A stretch of DNA of 64,000 bases from an uncultured Geobacteraceae bacterium (GCA_903875605.1 CAIQWT010000007.1:62001-126000); one strand, 5' to 3'. Shown: positions 12,448 through 22,168, numbered from the stretch's first letter. Program-made: numbers and translations. Notes: a model not told the origin generated them from the sequence alone.

Positions 12448-13797
12448 TTACTTGAGTAAGATACGTTTTATCTCATCAATAACTCTTGTTAATTTAGGCT
12501 CTACTGCTAACGCATTATCTATTTTTTTATAGGAATGTATTACAGTTGAATGATCTTTACCACCAAACTTTAAGCCTATATCTGGATAGGATGATTTCGT
12601 CATGTCACGACAAAACCATATTGCAACTTGTCGTGCGTGTACAATATTTTTCAAACGTTTTTCAGATTTAAGGTCAATCACTTTTAAATCAAAATAATCT
12701 GCCACTGTTTTTTGGATAAATTCGACGGTTATCTCTTTGTGTCGGTCACCCAGAATATCTTTAAGATTTTCCTTAGCCATGTCAAGTGTGACAGGTATAT
12801 TCTGCAGGCTGCTGAATGCTCCGAGTCTTATAAGCATTCCCTCAAGTTCGCGAATGTTTCTTGTATCACTTGAAGCAAGAAAATAGTAAACATCCTCTGG
12901 TATAAAAACCCGTGTAGTTTCAGATTTTTTTTTCAGAATAGCTATTTTTGTTTCTACATCAGGTGGTTGAATATCGGCAATGAGGCCCCATTCAAACCTT
13001 GATCTCAGTCTTTCTTCCAAGTCAGATATTTCTCGGGGAAATTTATCAGAAGTGATTACTATTTGTTTATGAGCGTCATGCAGAGCATTAAATGTATGAA
13101 AAAACTCTTCCTGCGTACCGACTTTTCCAGAAATAAACTGAATATCGTCAATCAGCAGCACATCAACATTTCTGAATCTATTTCTAAATAAATCCATCTT
13201 TTTTAAACGAAGATGATTAACCATTTCATACATAAATTTTTCAGCAGAACAGTAACATACATTCAATTCCGGAGTATTTTTCCGGATCTTGTGTCCGATA
13301 GAGTTTAAAAGGTGACTTTTACCAAGACCGACACCGCCATAAATAAAGAGTGGGTTGTAAGTGTCTGATGGATTGTTGGCTACTGCCATTGCTGCTGCAT
13401 GAGCGAATTCATTTCCGGTTCCGCTCACAAATAGATCAAATGTATATTTTTGATTTAGACGAGTAAAAACATTTTCAATAGGTGTTATTTTGTTGGAAGC
13501 GGGTTCTGGTTCATTTTTTATAACAAAATCTTCTGAAGTATAAGGTTGAGGATCTTCATCATCCCTTAAAATGAAGTTAAGAGAGACCGAATATCCGGAT
13601 GTGGCAGTCAGTGCGCCGGTCAATACTTTTAGATAGTGATCTTCCAACCACTCTTTTATGAATGAGTTAGGAACTGACAAATAGACATAAGCACCGTCAA
13701 AATGGCTGTATTGAACCGGTTTTATCCAGGCGCCAAAATCTGCTTCTGACATCACTTTTTCAATATTTTCTGCTGCTTGTATCCATGCATCTAACAT
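12448..13797 (-). CDS. dnaA: Chromosomal replication initiator protein DnaA
   Basis: DnaA binds 9-mer boxes and melts the origin in its ATP form. The 449-residue protein has an N-terminal DnaB/oligomerisation domain, a short linker, the AAA+ core (Walker A GGVGLGKSHLLNSIGH, Walker B VLLIDDIQFISG, then the arginine-finger region RLRSRFEWGL), and the C-terminal DNA-binding domain with KFGGKDHSTVIHSYKKID. It heads the dnaA-dnaN-recF-gyrB-gyrA run and is divergent from rpmH. The ribosome-binding site is weak. Confidence 0.98.
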   Translation of the reverse strand: MLDAWIQAAENIEKVMSEADFGAWIKPVQYSHFDGAYVYLSVPNSFIKEWLEDHYLKVLTGALTATSGYSVSLNFILRDDEDPQPYTSEDFVIKNEPEPASNKITPIENVFTRLNQKYTFDLFVSGTGNEFAHAAAMAVANNPSDTYNPLFIYGGVGLGKSHLLNSIGHKIRKNTPELNVCYCSAEKFMYEMVNHLRLKKMDLFRNRFRNVDVLLIDDIQFISGKVGTQEEFFHTFNALHDAHKQIVITSDKFPREISDLEERLRSRFEWGLIADIQPPDVETKIAILKKKSETTRVFIPEDVYYFLASSDTRNIRELEGMLIRLGAFSSLQNIPVTLDMAKENLKDILGDRHKEITVEFIQKTVADYFDLKVIDLKSEKRLKNIVHARQVAIWFCRDMTKSSYPDIGLKFGGKDHSTVIHSYKKIDNALAVEPKLTRVIDEIKRILLK

Positions 13798-13870
13798 CAG
13801 TAAAAATCACAATCATAATAGAAATTGGTTATCAGCAACGAATGCCGCCTAAAACAGATATTCAGAAGAG

Positions 13871-13902
13871 TTTTCAACAATATTTTCAACAGCTGTTGAA
13901 AA
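13871..13902. promoter_or_regulatory. TTTTCAACA repeats and 20-bp palindrome upstream of dnaA
   Basis: TTTTCAACA occurs at 13871-13879 and 13883-13891, and its inverse at 13894-13902. The last two form the perfect 20-bp palindrome TTTTCAACAGCTGTTGAAAA (13883-13902). The motif differs at two positions from the DnaA box TTATCCACA and resembles the variants in the dnaN-dnaA gap. It lies 74-105 nt upstream of the dnaA start, so DnaA autoregulation or a second origin element is plausible. The rest of 13798-14040 shows no gene. Confidence 0.5.
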
Positions 13903-14046
13903 CTATTTAAAAAACAATAACAATAAGTTAGCCTGTATTTAGGATATAGATATGCTTGTTGAAGGATCAGAAGATTAGCAGAGCCACTCCTCTTTTTCAA
14001 GGCAAATAAATAGGAATAGCATCATCCAGGCATATAAATATAAAAC

Positions 14047-14074
14047 TTGACACTGGTAGGGAGTTGTGTTTAAT
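14047..14074 (+). promoter_or_regulatory. Sigma-70-type promoter of rpmH operon
   Basis: A perfect -35 hexamer TTGACA (14047-14052), a 16-bp spacer and the -10 hexamer TTTAAT (14069-14074, five of six matches) lie about 40 nt upstream of the rpmH ATG. This is the strongest promoter match I saw in the window and fits the high expression expected for a ribosomal protein gene. Confidence 0.75.
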
Positions 14075-14114
14075 AACTCATTTCCTGAAAATAATTTTGT
14101 AGAGGTAAATCAAC

Positions 14115-14264
14115 ATGAAAAGAACGTATCAGCCAAGTAATACTTCCCGCAAGCGTACTCACGGTTTTCTTGTAAGAATGGCGACTAAGAATGGTCGTTT
14201 GGTTATTAAGCGCAGAAGAGCAAAGGGGCGTAAAAGCCTGTCTGTAAAAATTGCTGTAAAATAA
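14115..14264 (+). CDS. rpmH: Large ribosomal subunit protein bL34
   Basis: This 49-residue, highly basic ribosomal protein reads [20 protein letters not shown] at its start and ends in a lysine- and arginine-rich tail ([13 protein letters not shown]). Both ends match the conserved bL34 pattern. AGAGG lies nine bases before the ATG. It is followed after 12 nt by rnpA, the usual bacterial order, and is divergent from dnaA. Confidence 0.97.
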   Translation: MKRTYQPSNTSRKRTHGFLVRMATKNGRLVIKRRRAKGRKSLSVKIAVK

Positions 14265-14276
14265 GTTAAATTTTGC

Positions 14277-14654
14277 GTGATTGATTCTGCTGCCACATTT
14301 CCAAAAACTGCACGTTTGCGGAAGCGAGTTGAGTTTTTACAGCTTGCTTCCGCAAAGAATAAAACTACAGCTCGCGGTTTTTTAATTGTGTGGCGAGAAA
14401 ACGATAAGCAAGTAACGCGACTTGGTATAACGGCTAGCAAGAAAATAGGGTGCGCCGTAGTACGTAACCGCGTAAAGCGTTATCTGCGGGAGTTTTTCAG
14501 ACACAATCGCGACAGAATGGCAGCGATGGATATTAATGTCATTGCCCGTAGAGAATCGGCACTAATGGAATATCCAGATTTTGTTCGCGAACTAAATAAA
14601 GCCTTCCGTATTATAGGCATGTCCCCATGTTCAAGAGCTGTTTGCTCCTTGTAA
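14277..14654 (+). CDS. rnpA: Ribonuclease P protein component
   Basis: This is the protein subunit of RNase P, which helps the catalytic RNA bind precursor tRNA. The 125-residue product starts at GTG. It carries the family core: the RLRKRVEFLQL region, GITASKKIGCAVVRNRVKRYLREFFR with the RNR box, and a basic C-terminal half. The last 28 bases overlap yidD, which is frequent in this cluster and suggests coupling. Confidence 0.96.
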   Translation: MIDSAATFPKTARLRKRVEFLQLASAKNKTTARGFLIVWRENDKQVTRLGITASKKIGCAVVRNRVKRYLREFFRHNRDRMAAMDINVIARRESALMEYPDFVRELNKAFRIIGMSPCSRAVCSL

Positions 14655-14839
14655 TTAGGTTATATCAGAAGACGGTTTCTCCGCTTCTTCCTCAGACCTG
14701 TCGCTTTTACCCCTCCTGTTCCGAGTATTCCCGTGAGTCCTTAATTCGGCATGGTGTTGTCAGGGGTATGATGCTCGCCTTTGTCCGTATATGTAAATGT
14801 CATCCGTTTCATCCGGGCGGCCACGATCCGGTACCCTAA
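14627..14839 (+). CDS. yidD: Membrane protein insertion efficiency factor YidD
   Basis: A 70-residue member of the YidD (UPF0161) family, which supports YidC-dependent membrane insertion. It shows the diagnostic RLYQKTVSPLLPQTCRFYPSC and SEYSRESLIRHG stretches and the C-terminal CKCHPFHPGGHDPVP. It lies between rnpA and yidC in the conserved order, overlapping rnpA by 28 nt and ending 27 nt before yidC. Confidence 0.95.
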   Translation: MFKSCLLLVIRLYQKTVSPLLPQTCRFYPSCSEYSRESLIRHGVVRGMMLAFVRICKCHPFHPGGHDPVP

Positions 14840-14866
14840 CACAAAAGTATACTCTCAGGAGCCACG

Positions 14867-16477
14867 ATGGAAAAGCGAGCTTTTATAGCTGTAGGACTTT
14901 CAATTGCTGTTTTTTACCTGTTTTCCATGATATTTGGTCCGGATAAACAGAAGGCTTTACCACCTGCTGCACAAAGTACAGCGTCAGTAAATCCAAGCGG
15001 TGACAACAAAGTACAACAACCGGCAGCCTTCCAGAGTCCTGCACCGGTAGCGGGACAAACTCTCTCCGCAAATAATGCTTTACCAAAAGATATCACTGTA
15101 GATACAGATTTATATACTGCTGTGTTTTCTTCCAGAGGTGCCAGTTTAAAAAGCCTGACTCTCAAAAAGTATCGAGAAGAGAATGCCACGGAAGCAAAAA
15201 AAGTTGTTCTAGGGCATGATTCTGATCCAGGTATATTTTCCTATTCAACGAGAGCATCCGGAATCAATCTTCCTGATAACACTTCCTTCATGGCAGACTC
15301 AGACGGGTTTACGATTGAAAAAAGCGGCTCAAGGAAACTGACTTTTAATTATATCTCCGGCCAGGGTTTTACCGTCCGTAAAGTCTACACATTCTCTTCT
15401 AGTGTTTATGGTATAACGCTCGAAACCGTCATTTTCAATAACTCCGCTGCCCCTTTAGTAGGGGCTGTCCAACATGTTCTTACTTATCCAGCGGAACCAA
15501 AAGTTAAGAATAACCGCTTCGACACAGCAGGTTCATACCTTTTTTCTGATAACAGTATACAATCAAATAAAATAAAAGATGTTTCATCTGCTTCAAAGCG
15601 TTATGAAAAGACCATTATGTGGTCTGGTTTTGCAGATAAATATTTTTTGAATGCGATTTTAAGTGAGAAAAACAGCATTGCTTCTGTCGAGTTAAAAAAG
15701 AACAGTGCAGGCTTTTTTGAGTCAATTGTTTCATCTCCGCAGTTCACTATCAACCCAGGCCAGTCCTCTTCTGTTACTCACCGCCTTTTTGTCGGCCCTA
15801 AAGACATCGATGTACTTAAAGATCAGGGCAACTCCTTGGAACAATCTCTGGACCTTGGTTGGTTTACAGTTATTGCCAAACCACTCCTCTACTCTCTAAA
15901 GTTCTTTTACAATTATGTCGGGAATTACGGCATCGCAATAATCATCATTACAATTATTCTTAAGGCGTTCTTCTTTCCGCTCACTCACAAGAGCTACAAG
16001 TCGATGAAAGGCATGCAGAAAATACAACCTGAAATGACAAAGCTTCGTGAAAAATACAAAGATGATCGCGATGCAATGAATAAGGCTGTTATGGAGCTGT
16101 ATCGCGAGCATAAGGTCAACCCTATGGGTGGTTGTCTGCCTATGGTTGTGCAAATACCTGTATTCTTTGCCCTTTATAAGTCATTGATGTTTTCTATTGA
16201 ACTTCGCCACGCACCATTCTTCTTTTGGGTTACAGACCTGGCAGATAAAGATCCCTATTACGTAACGCCTGTTATAATGGGGATCACTATGTTCGTTCAA
16301 CAGAAAATGACCCCGTCTAATATGGATCCGATGCAGCAGAAGATGATGCTTGCTTTACCTGTTGTTTTCACATTTATGTTTCTGAGTTTTCCTTCAGGCC
16401 TTGTGCTCTATTGGTTGGTTAACAATGTGTTGACCATTGGCCAGCAGATGTATATCAACAAGCTTGTTAAAGACTAG
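14867..16477 (+). CDS. yidC: Membrane protein insertase YidC
   Basis: YidC inserts and folds inner-membrane proteins, alone or with SecYEG. The 536-residue protein has the Gram-negative layout: an N-terminal membrane helix (residues 5-22), a large periplasmic beta domain (about 65-325), then five C-terminal membrane helices. The conserved region around [18 protein letters not shown] and [20 protein letters not shown] is present. AGGAG precedes the ATG. The jag/khpB gene often found next is absent; mnmE follows after 18 nt. Confidence 0.97.
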   Translation: MEKRAFIAVGLSIAVFYLFSMIFGPDKQKALPPAAQSTASVNPSGDNKVQQPAAFQSPAPVAGQTLSANNALPKDITVDTDLYTAVFSSRGASLKSLTLKKYREENATEAKKVVLGHDSDPGIFSYSTRASGINLPDNTSFMADSDGFTIEKSGSRKLTFNYISGQGFTVRKVYTFSSSVYGITLETVIFNNSAAPLVGAVQHVLTYPAEPKVKNNRFDTAGSYLFSDNSIQSNKIKDVSSASKRYEKTIMWSGFADKYFLNAILSEKNSIASVELKKNSAGFFESIVSSPQFTINPGQSSSVTHRLFVGPKDIDVLKDQGNSLEQSLDLGWFTVIAKPLLYSLKFFYNYVGNYGIAIIIITIILKAFFFPLTHKSYKSMKGMQKIQPEMTKLREKYKDDRDAMNKAVMELYREHKVNPMGGCLPMVVQIPVFFALYKSLMFSIELRHAPFFFWVTDLADKDPYYVTPVIMGITMFVQQKMTPSNMDPMQQKMMLALPVVFTFMFLSFPSGLVLYWLVNNVLTIGQQMYINKLVKD

Positions 16478-16495
16478 GCAAACGCGGAGTAGAGG

Positions 16496-17863
16496 ATGTA
16501 TATTCATGATACTATAGCTGCTGTCAGCACACCTCCGGGCAGTGGAGGCATCGGAATAATTCGTGTTAGCGGCGATCAGGCAGCTACAGTTGGAAACACT
16601 ATTTTTAAACCTGTTTATGACGGTGGCCTTGTAAGCCACCGTTTTTCTTTTGGCACTATCTGTGATGTTAAAAATACTATGAATGTTGACGAAGCTATGG
16701 CCGTGTATATGCGCGCACCTCGCTCATATACACGAGAAGATGTTCTGGAGCTTCATTGTCATGGTGGATGGTATGTTGTTGAACGGGTTCTGGCACTTGT
16801 TCTTTCATGCGGAGTACGTTTAGCTGAGCCTGGAGAATTTACACGGCGCGCGTTTCTTAACGGGCGAATTGATCTGATTCAGGCTGAGGCAGTCATGGAT
16901 ATTATTGCGTCTACAAACAAATCGGCTCACCATATGGCCCAGAGCCAGCATGAGGGAGGCCTTTCTAATCGTATTGGTGATATACGTATTTTTTTGCTTA
17001 ATTCATTAGCTTTAGTGGAAGCGTATATCGATTTTCCTGATGACGATCTTGGAGATACAGATGTAGCTGCCATTATTAACTCAGTTGAGAAGGCTCAGTC
17101 CTTGATTACCAGCCTGCTATTCACTTTTGAAGAGGGTCGAGTCATACGGGATGGTATATCGGTTCTGATAGTTGGCAAGCCAAACGCTGGAAAATCGAGT
17201 CTACTCAATCGATTATTGAATGAAAATCGTGCGATTGTTACTCATATTCCAGGGACAACCCGTGACATTATTGAAGAAACACTGAATATAGATGGTTTGT
17301 CTGTTCGTTTACTGGATACGGCTGGCATCCGCCATACTGACGACCTCGTAGAGCAGGAGGGGATTACAAGGGCACTTGAAAAAATTCCTCAGGCAGATCT
17401 TGTGCTTGCGGTATTTGATTCTTCTCGAGAGTTCACGAAGGAAGATCAGATGATCTTGGACGCCCTGATTGGCAGCAAGGTAATCACTATTCTTAATAAG
17501 ACAGATCTCAATCAACAATTTATTTTTCCTGACCAAACCTGTTGTTCTGAGCTAATAAGAATATCGGCAGTTTCAGGTGATGGTCTCGAGCTGCTCAAAA
17601 AAACGGTTCGCGAACAGTTCCTCCATTCGACAACATTGGATTCTCGCGAAGCAGTTTCACTATCACGGTCACGTCATCGTGATGCCCTCGTTTCAGCGGC
17701 GCAATCTCTTCAGCAGTTTACATATAACTTACGCGACAGAAATTTGGAAATATTGGCACTTGATCTTCGAGGAGCGCTTAACGCAGTGGGAAGTGTTACC
17801 GGCCAGACGGCTACAGATGAGGTCCTTGATCGAATCTTTTCATCATTTTGTATTGGCAAATAA
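16496..17863 (+). CDS. mnmE: tRNA modification GTPase MnmE
   Basis: With MnmG it installs the aminomethyl or carboxymethylaminomethyl group on wobble U34 of certain tRNAs. The 455-residue product has the N-terminal folate-binding domain ([22 protein letters not shown]), a helical domain, and an inserted G domain with G1 GKPNAGKSS and G3 [10 protein letters not shown] plus NKTD. It ends in the catalytic C-terminal motif CIGK. It is directly followed by its partner mnmG. Confidence 0.97.
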   Translation: MYIHDTIAAVSTPPGSGGIGIIRVSGDQAATVGNTIFKPVYDGGLVSHRFSFGTICDVKNTMNVDEAMAVYMRAPRSYTREDVLELHCHGGWYVVERVLALVLSCGVRLAEPGEFTRRAFLNGRIDLIQAEAVMDIIASTNKSAHHMAQSQHEGGLSNRIGDIRIFLLNSLALVEAYIDFPDDDLGDTDVAAIINSVEKAQSLITSLLFTFEEGRVIRDGISVLIVGKPNAGKSSLLNRLLNENRAIVTHIPGTTRDIIEETLNIDGLSVRLLDTAGIRHTDDLVEQEGITRALEKIPQADLVLAVFDSSREFTKEDQMILDALIGSKVITILNKTDLNQQFIFPDQTCCSELIRISAVSGDGLELLKKTVREQFLHSTTLDSREAVSLSRSRHRDALVSAAQSLQQFTYNLRDRNLEILALDLRGALNAVGSVTGQTATDEVLDRIFSSFCIGK

Positions 17864-17868
17864 TGGAT

Positions 17869-17884
17869 TGTACCACGTGAAACT
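17869..17884. other. Degenerate parS-like site
   Basis: TGTACCACGTGAAACT matches 13 of the 16 bases of the parS consensus TGTTTCACGTGAAACA, with an intact right half. It lies in the 45-nt mnmE-mnmG gap, 1.6 kb from the perfect site in mnmG. It may be a weak ParB site or chance. Confidence 0.4.
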
Positions 17885-17908
17885 AATTCCAGACGGCGGG
17901 CAGTAACT

Positions 17909-19795
17909 ATGATCAGTCATGATAAAATATACGATGTAATTGTAGTCGGTGCCGGTCACGCAGGTTGTGAAGCCGCACTAGCAGCTGCTCGGATGGGCTG
18001 CCGCACTCTGCTGCTGACTATTAATCTTGATGCGATTGCATTGATGTCGTGTAACCCATCAATAGGGGGATTAGCAAAGGGGCATCTAGTCAAAGAAATA
18101 GATGCACTTGGTGGCGAGATGGGAAAAAATATAGACGCTACCGGCATCCAGTTTCGTATTTTAAACACAAAAAAAGGGCCAGCAGTCAGGGCTTCTCGCG
18201 CTCAGGCTGATAAACAGCTCTATCGTTTGCGAATGAAAAGCATTCTAGAAAAGCAGGTTAATCTTGATTTAAAGCAGGGAGAGGTGACCTCTCTGTTTAT
18301 TGATGAAGAAGAAGTACGTGGTGTAGACCTTCGACCAGGGATCAGGTATCTCTCGCATACTGTCGTCGTTACAACCGGCACTTTCATGCGAGGATTAATT
18401 CACATTGGGTTGAATAATTATCCTGGAGGCCGTGCGGGTGATCAGCCGTCAATTGGGCTTTCGGACCAATTAAGAACACTTGGATTTTATGTCGGTAGGT
18501 TGAAAACCGGGACACCTGCCCGCCTTGATTCGCGCTCAATTGACTTTACTAAACTAGAAACTCAATATGGCGACAATCCACCACAGCCGTTTTCTTTTTC
18601 CACAGACAGAATTACCATGCCGCAAATCCCATGTCACATCGCTTATACCAATCAGCGTTCGCATGATATCATCAGGGCGGGATTGGATCGTTCTCCACTG
18701 TATTCCGGAATTATTGAAGGAGTTGGCCCACGTTATTGCCCATCTATTGAAGACAAAGTTGTACGTTTTCCTGAAAAAGACCGCCATCAGACTTTCATCG
18801 AACCAGAGGGTTTGGATACGATTGAAGTATATCCAAGTGGCATGTCAACTTCGTTACCAATTGACGTCCAGTCGGCTTTTTATAGATCTATAGTTGGTCT
18901 TGAGAGCGTAGAGATAATGAGGCCTGCATACGCAATTGAATATGACTACGTAGATCCAATTCAGCTCCATAACTCTCTTGAAACAAAAAAACTTAAAAAC
19001 CTGTATCACGCCGGTCAGATTAATGGCACTTCCGGGTACGAGGAGGCTGCTGGACAGGGCCTCATTGCTGGTATAAATGCAGCCCTTCGCGTTAAAGGAC
19101 TTGAGCCTCTTATCTTGCAGCGCAGCCAGGCCTATATTGGCGTAATGATCGATGATCTTACAACGCTTGGTACCAAAGAGCCTTACCGTATGTTTACATC
19201 TCGCGCAGAATATAGACTGCTATTGCGAGAAGACAATGCGGATCTGCGGCTTCGCGAGATTGGTTATCATCTTGGGCTCATATCAGAGAACGAATATACT
19301 CTTTTTGTTCAAAAGCGGCTTATGATCAGCGAAGATCTGATGCGTATATCAAGCTCCAGGTTAGCGTTATCAGATAGTCAGCTTGCGGTTCTTGCCCGTA
19401 TTGGCGTTGAGGATATTCAGAAGGGAACTACACTTGAGCACCTGCTCAAGCGACCAGAGGTCACTTACTCCGATTTGGCTGATTTGGACTCTGTTTCACG
19501 TGAAACACCAAAAGTAATACGCGAACAGGTAGAAATACAGACAAAGTACAAGGGCTATATCGATAGGCAATTAGAACAGGTTGAACAGTCGAAAAAACTA
19601 GAAACTGCGCGCATTCCTTCGCTTCTGGATTATGCTACTGTAAAAAGCCTGACTACAGAGGTTCGCGAAAAACTTTCAAAAAACAGACCGGACACTCTTG
19701 GACAGGCATCCAGAATTCCAGGCGTTACTCCCGCTGCGATCTCTATACTCTCGATAGCTCTGAAATCAGCTTCCTGGAAGGAAACTCCGAAGTAA
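17909..19795 (+). CDS. mnmG: tRNA uridine-5-carboxymethylaminomethyl modification enzyme, FAD subunit
   Basis: MnmG (GidA) is the FAD-binding partner of MnmE in wobble-uridine modification. The 628-residue sequence starts with the dinucleotide motif VVGAGHAGCEAALAAARMG. It contains SCNPSIGGLAKGHLVKEIDALGG and GYEEAAGQGLIAGINAA, and ends with a helical MnmE-interacting region (SRIPGVTPAAISILSIAL). Its stop overlaps the rsmG start by one base. A perfect parS sequence lies inside it at 19492-19507. Confidence 0.97.
   Translation: MISHDKIYDVIVVGAGHAGCEAALAAARMGCRTLLLTINLDAIALMSCNPSIGGLAKGHLVKEIDALGGEMGKNIDATGIQFRILNTKKGPAVRASRAQADKQLYRLRMKSILEKQVNLDLKQGEVTSLFIDEEEVRGVDLRPGIRYLSHTVVVTTGTFMRGLIHIGLNNYPGGRAGDQPSIGLSDQLRTLGFYVGRLKTGTPARLDSRSIDFTKLETQYGDNPPQPFSFSTDRITMPQIPCHIAYTNQRSHDIIRAGLDRSPLYSGIIEGVGPRYCPSIEDKVVRFPEKDRHQTFIEPEGLDTIEVYPSGMSTSLPIDVQSAFYRSIVGLESVEIMRPAYAIEYDYVDPIQLHNSLETKKLKNLYHAGQINGTSGYEEAAGQGLIAGINAALRVKGLEPLILQRSQAYIGVMIDDLTTLGTKEPYRMFTSRAEYRLLLREDNADLRLREIGYHLGLISENEYTLFVQKRLMISEDLMRISSSRLALSDSQLAVLARIGVEDIQKGTTLEHLLKRPEVTYSDLADLDSVSRETPKVIREQVEIQTKYKGYIDRQLEQVEQSKKLETARIPSLLDYATVKSLTTEVREKLSKNRPDTLGQASRIPGVTPAAISILSIALKSASWKETPK
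19492..19507. other. parS centromere site, perfect 16-bp palindrome
   Basis: TGTTTCACGTGAAACA is an exact copy of the chromosomal ParB-binding consensus. It is embedded in the mnmG coding sequence, about 7 kb from the candidate origin. Origin-proximal parS sites inside genes are common. The ParA/ParB genes are not in this window. Confidence 0.9.
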
Positions 19796-20457
19796 TGTAT
19801 TCCATTATTGGTAATATCATTGATCAGGAAGCAAAACTACTGAACTTGACTCTTTCAGCTAGTGAGGTCAATTCCTTCGAAACTTTTGCGTCGGAACTCA
19901 TAAAATGGAACGCTAAAGTAAATTTAACTGCTATTACAAAAAACAATGAAATCGCGATCAAGCATTTTGTCGACTCTCTCGCTCTCCTGCCTTACATAAA
20001 AAAAGAAGACCGACTGCTCGATATTGGCTCAGGTGCTGGTATGCCTTCTATTCCACTAAAAATAATCAGACCTGAAATATCGATGGTCTCGGTCGATGCA
20101 GTAGCAAAAAAAATACATTTTCAGCGACATATAATCCGTATTTTGAATCTGCAGAACATTGAAGCAATACATGCTCGAATTGAATCACTACAGGAAAAGT
20201 ATCGTAATAAATTTAGTTTTATTACATCAAGAGCATTTACCAGGCTGGATCGATTTGTCTCACTGGCTGCACCCTTGCTTGCAGATGGTGGTGTGCTAAT
20301 CGCCATGAAAGGTGATCACGCTGAAAGCGAAATTGCAGAGAGTAACGAGTTAGTACATGCCGATGGTTTCTGCATCACGTCTGTACATTGCTATACTTTG
20401 TCACAAAACATGGGAGAGCGAACTCTTACGTTTATTAAACGGCGTGAAAGCCCATAA
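19795..20457 (+). CDS. rsmG: 16S rRNA (guanine-527-N7) methyltransferase
   Basis: It methylates G527 of 16S rRNA using S-adenosylmethionine. The 220-residue protein has KWNAKVNLTAI and HFVDSLALLPYI, the SAM-binding motif LDIGSGAGMPSIPL (about residues 75-88), and ITSRAFTRLDRFVSLAAPLL. It overlaps the mnmG stop by one base, so translation is probably coupled. Confidence 0.96.
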   Translation: MYSIIGNIIDQEAKLLNLTLSASEVNSFETFASELIKWNAKVNLTAITKNNEIAIKHFVDSLALLPYIKKEDRLLDIGSGAGMPSIPLKIIRPEISMVSVDAVAKKIHFQRHIIRILNLQNIEAIHARIESLQEKYRNKFSFITSRAFTRLDRFVSLAAPLLADGGVLIAMKGDHAESEIAESNELVHADGFCITSVHCYTLSQNMGERTLTFIKRRESP

Positions 20458-20694
20458 AATAAGGGCTCAGAGGGTGTCGTCCCAAAAACGGCCTCTAAAC
20501 GAGTTTAAAGGTGTAGAGAAGACATCCGCCAGGGATATTAGTCTTAATCCTCCACGATTGAATTTAGTGCGAATAGAGTTCGCATGGGTGAATTTATGGG
20601 TAAAATGCTGAGAATAAGTTGCAGATGTAAAGAATCTGAACTAGAGTGCTGAGTCGTGCGTGTAAAACAGAAATATTAGAGGTTGAGTCAGTTA
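20458..20694. other. Gene-free spacer after rsmG
   Basis: These 237 nt hold no convincing gene, hairpin terminator or recognised RNA. In many bacteria parA and parB follow rsmG directly; here the position is empty. The stretch just before the thioesterase contains AGAGG, which may serve as its ribosome-binding site. Confidence 0.5.
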
Positions 20695-21105
20695 ATGGAC
20701 GTACGAATATATTATGAAGATACAGATGCCGGCGGTGTTGTGTATCATGCTAATTACATCAAATATATGGAACGGGCTCGAACGGAGTATTTTCGTACTC
20801 ATGGCATTTCTGTTATGCATCTAGCCAGGAATGGTTTCGTCTTTCCTGTAGTAAAACTCGAGATCGATTTTAAAGCACCTGCTCTCCATGATGACCTGCT
20901 TTCGGTATCAACCAGGCCGACGCGTGTGGGCGGTTCAACCGTAACGCTATGCCAAAACGTTGTCCGTAAGAATGATGGCAAACTTCTGGTATCTGGGTTC
21001 ATAACTCTTGCGTGTATTAATCCCGCGTTAAAAGCCCGGCGAATTCCTCTGGAGATTCGCAGGATGCTTGAAGCTGAACAGGAAAAATTGCATGACAACA
21101 AATAA
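20695..21105 (+). CDS. YbgC/FadM-type acyl-CoA thioesterase
   Basis: This is a hot-dog-fold thioesterase of the 4-hydroxybenzoyl-CoA/YbgC type, hydrolysing acyl-CoA or acyl carrier protein thioesters in the cytoplasm. The active-site region YYEDTDAGGVVYHANYIKYM is diagnostic, with the catalytic Asp in the DTDA segment. I chose the ATG at 20695 (136 residues); a TTG at 20683 is possible. Its end overlaps mqnC by 14 bases, so the two are coupled. The substrate is not evident. Confidence 0.88.
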   Translation: MDVRIYYEDTDAGGVVYHANYIKYMERARTEYFRTHGISVMHLARNGFVFPVVKLEIDFKAPALHDDLLSVSTRPTRVGGSTVTLCQNVVRKNDGKLLVSGFITLACINPALKARRIPLEIRRMLEAEQEKLHDNK

Positions 21106-22168
21106 TAGTGATGGTAAGGGAAGCGTCAATAAAGTCAGAATTGAGCGTGTCGCTGCTCTTTACCTGTTGCTCAACGGAGATTTATTGACTCTCGGTAAGT
21201 CTGCCAATGAAATCAGGCAACAGCTTCATCCGGCTGGCATTGTTACTTTTGTTGTCGACCGTAATGTCAACTATACTAATATATGTGACTCGAAATGTTC
21301 ATTCTGCGCCTTTTACCGAACTAAAGATGCCCAGGATGCCTATGTTTTGCCAAGTGAACAGATCTACGCAAAGATTGCTGAGCTTGTAGACCAGGGAGGC
21401 ACTCAGCTACTGATGCAGGGTGGTCTTAACCCGGAATTAAAAATAGTATTTTTTGAGGAACTCTTCCGGGAAATAAAGAAACGATTCCCGATGGTGCAGA
21501 ATCATTCTCTCTCTCCGGCAGAAATAACGTGCATAGCCACTAATTCTGACCTGTCACTTGATGAAACGCTCCTCCGTCTAAAAAATGCCGGGCTTGACTC
21601 AATTCCTGGTGGTGGTGCCGAGATATTGGTTGACGAGATACGCAGCAGTATTTCACCAAAAAAAATTGGTTGGAAGCAGTGGGGTGAGGTCATGCTGAAA
21701 GCCGCTAAATTAGGTATGCCGACAACTGCTACAATGATGTTCGGCAGCTGCGAAAAGCCGGAAGACATCGTCGAACATCTATTTAGAGTCCGGGAAATGC
21801 AGGACAATGGTGGATCTTTTACGGCATTTATTCCCTGGACGTACCAACCGGGTAACACCGAGTTGGGTGGCACCACGGCCACAGGAGTTGATTATTTGAA
21901 GGTCTTGGCATTATCACGGATTGTCCTGGACAATATTCCTAACATTCAGGCCAGTTGGGTAACACAGGGAGCAAAAATGGGATCGGTGGCACTATTTTTC
22001 GGTGCTAACGACCTTGGCGGCACAATGCTGGAAGAAAATGTCGTAGCCGCTGCCGGCTGCAGTTTCTGTATGTCGCAGCAAGAGATGATCACACTGATAC
22101 AAAGAGCGGGTTTTATAGCTGCTCAGCGTAACACAACCTACTCGATTATTAGGGAGTTTCCGGTTTGA
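21092..22168 (+). CDS. mqnC: Cyclic dehypoxanthine futalosine synthase (radical SAM)
   Basis: MqnC cyclises dehypoxanthine futalosine in the futalosine route to menaquinone. The 4Fe-4S-binding CxxxCxxC motif is seen as CDSKCSFC. It is followed by LLMQGGLNPEL, HSLSPAEITCIA and GLDSIPGGGAEILVDE, which favours MqnC over MqnE. The C-terminal region contains AAGCSFCMSQQEM. I chose the ATG at 21092 (358 residues), with AGGA eight bases upstream. It overlaps both neighbours. Its presence suggests respiration with menaquinone made by this alternative pathway. Confidence 0.92.
   Translation: MTTNNSDGKGSVNKVRIERVAALYLLLNGDLLTLGKSANEIRQQLHPAGIVTFVVDRNVNYTNICDSKCSFCAFYRTKDAQDAYVLPSEQIYAKIAELVDQGGTQLLMQGGLNPELKIVFFEELFREIKKRFPMVQNHSLSPAEITCIATNSDLSLDETLLRLKNAGLDSIPGGGAEILVDEIRSSISPKKIGWKQWGEVMLKAAKLGMPTTATMMFGSCEKPEDIVEHLFRVREMQDNGGSFTAFIPWTYQPGNTELGGTTATGVDYLKVLALSRIVLDNIPNIQASWVTQGAKMGSVALFFGANDLGGTMLEENVVAAAGCSFCMSQQEMITLIQRAGFIAAQRNTTYSIIREFPV

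Noticed and set aside
13797-14000. 67-codon frame upstream of dnaA on the minus strand
   Set aside because: It covers the palindrome and AT-rich leader, has skewed composition and no family match; more likely regulatory DNA.
20458-20694. Possible remnant of parA in the gap after rsmG
   Set aside because: No frame in the 237 nt resembles ParA or ParB motifs, so a remnant cannot be supported.
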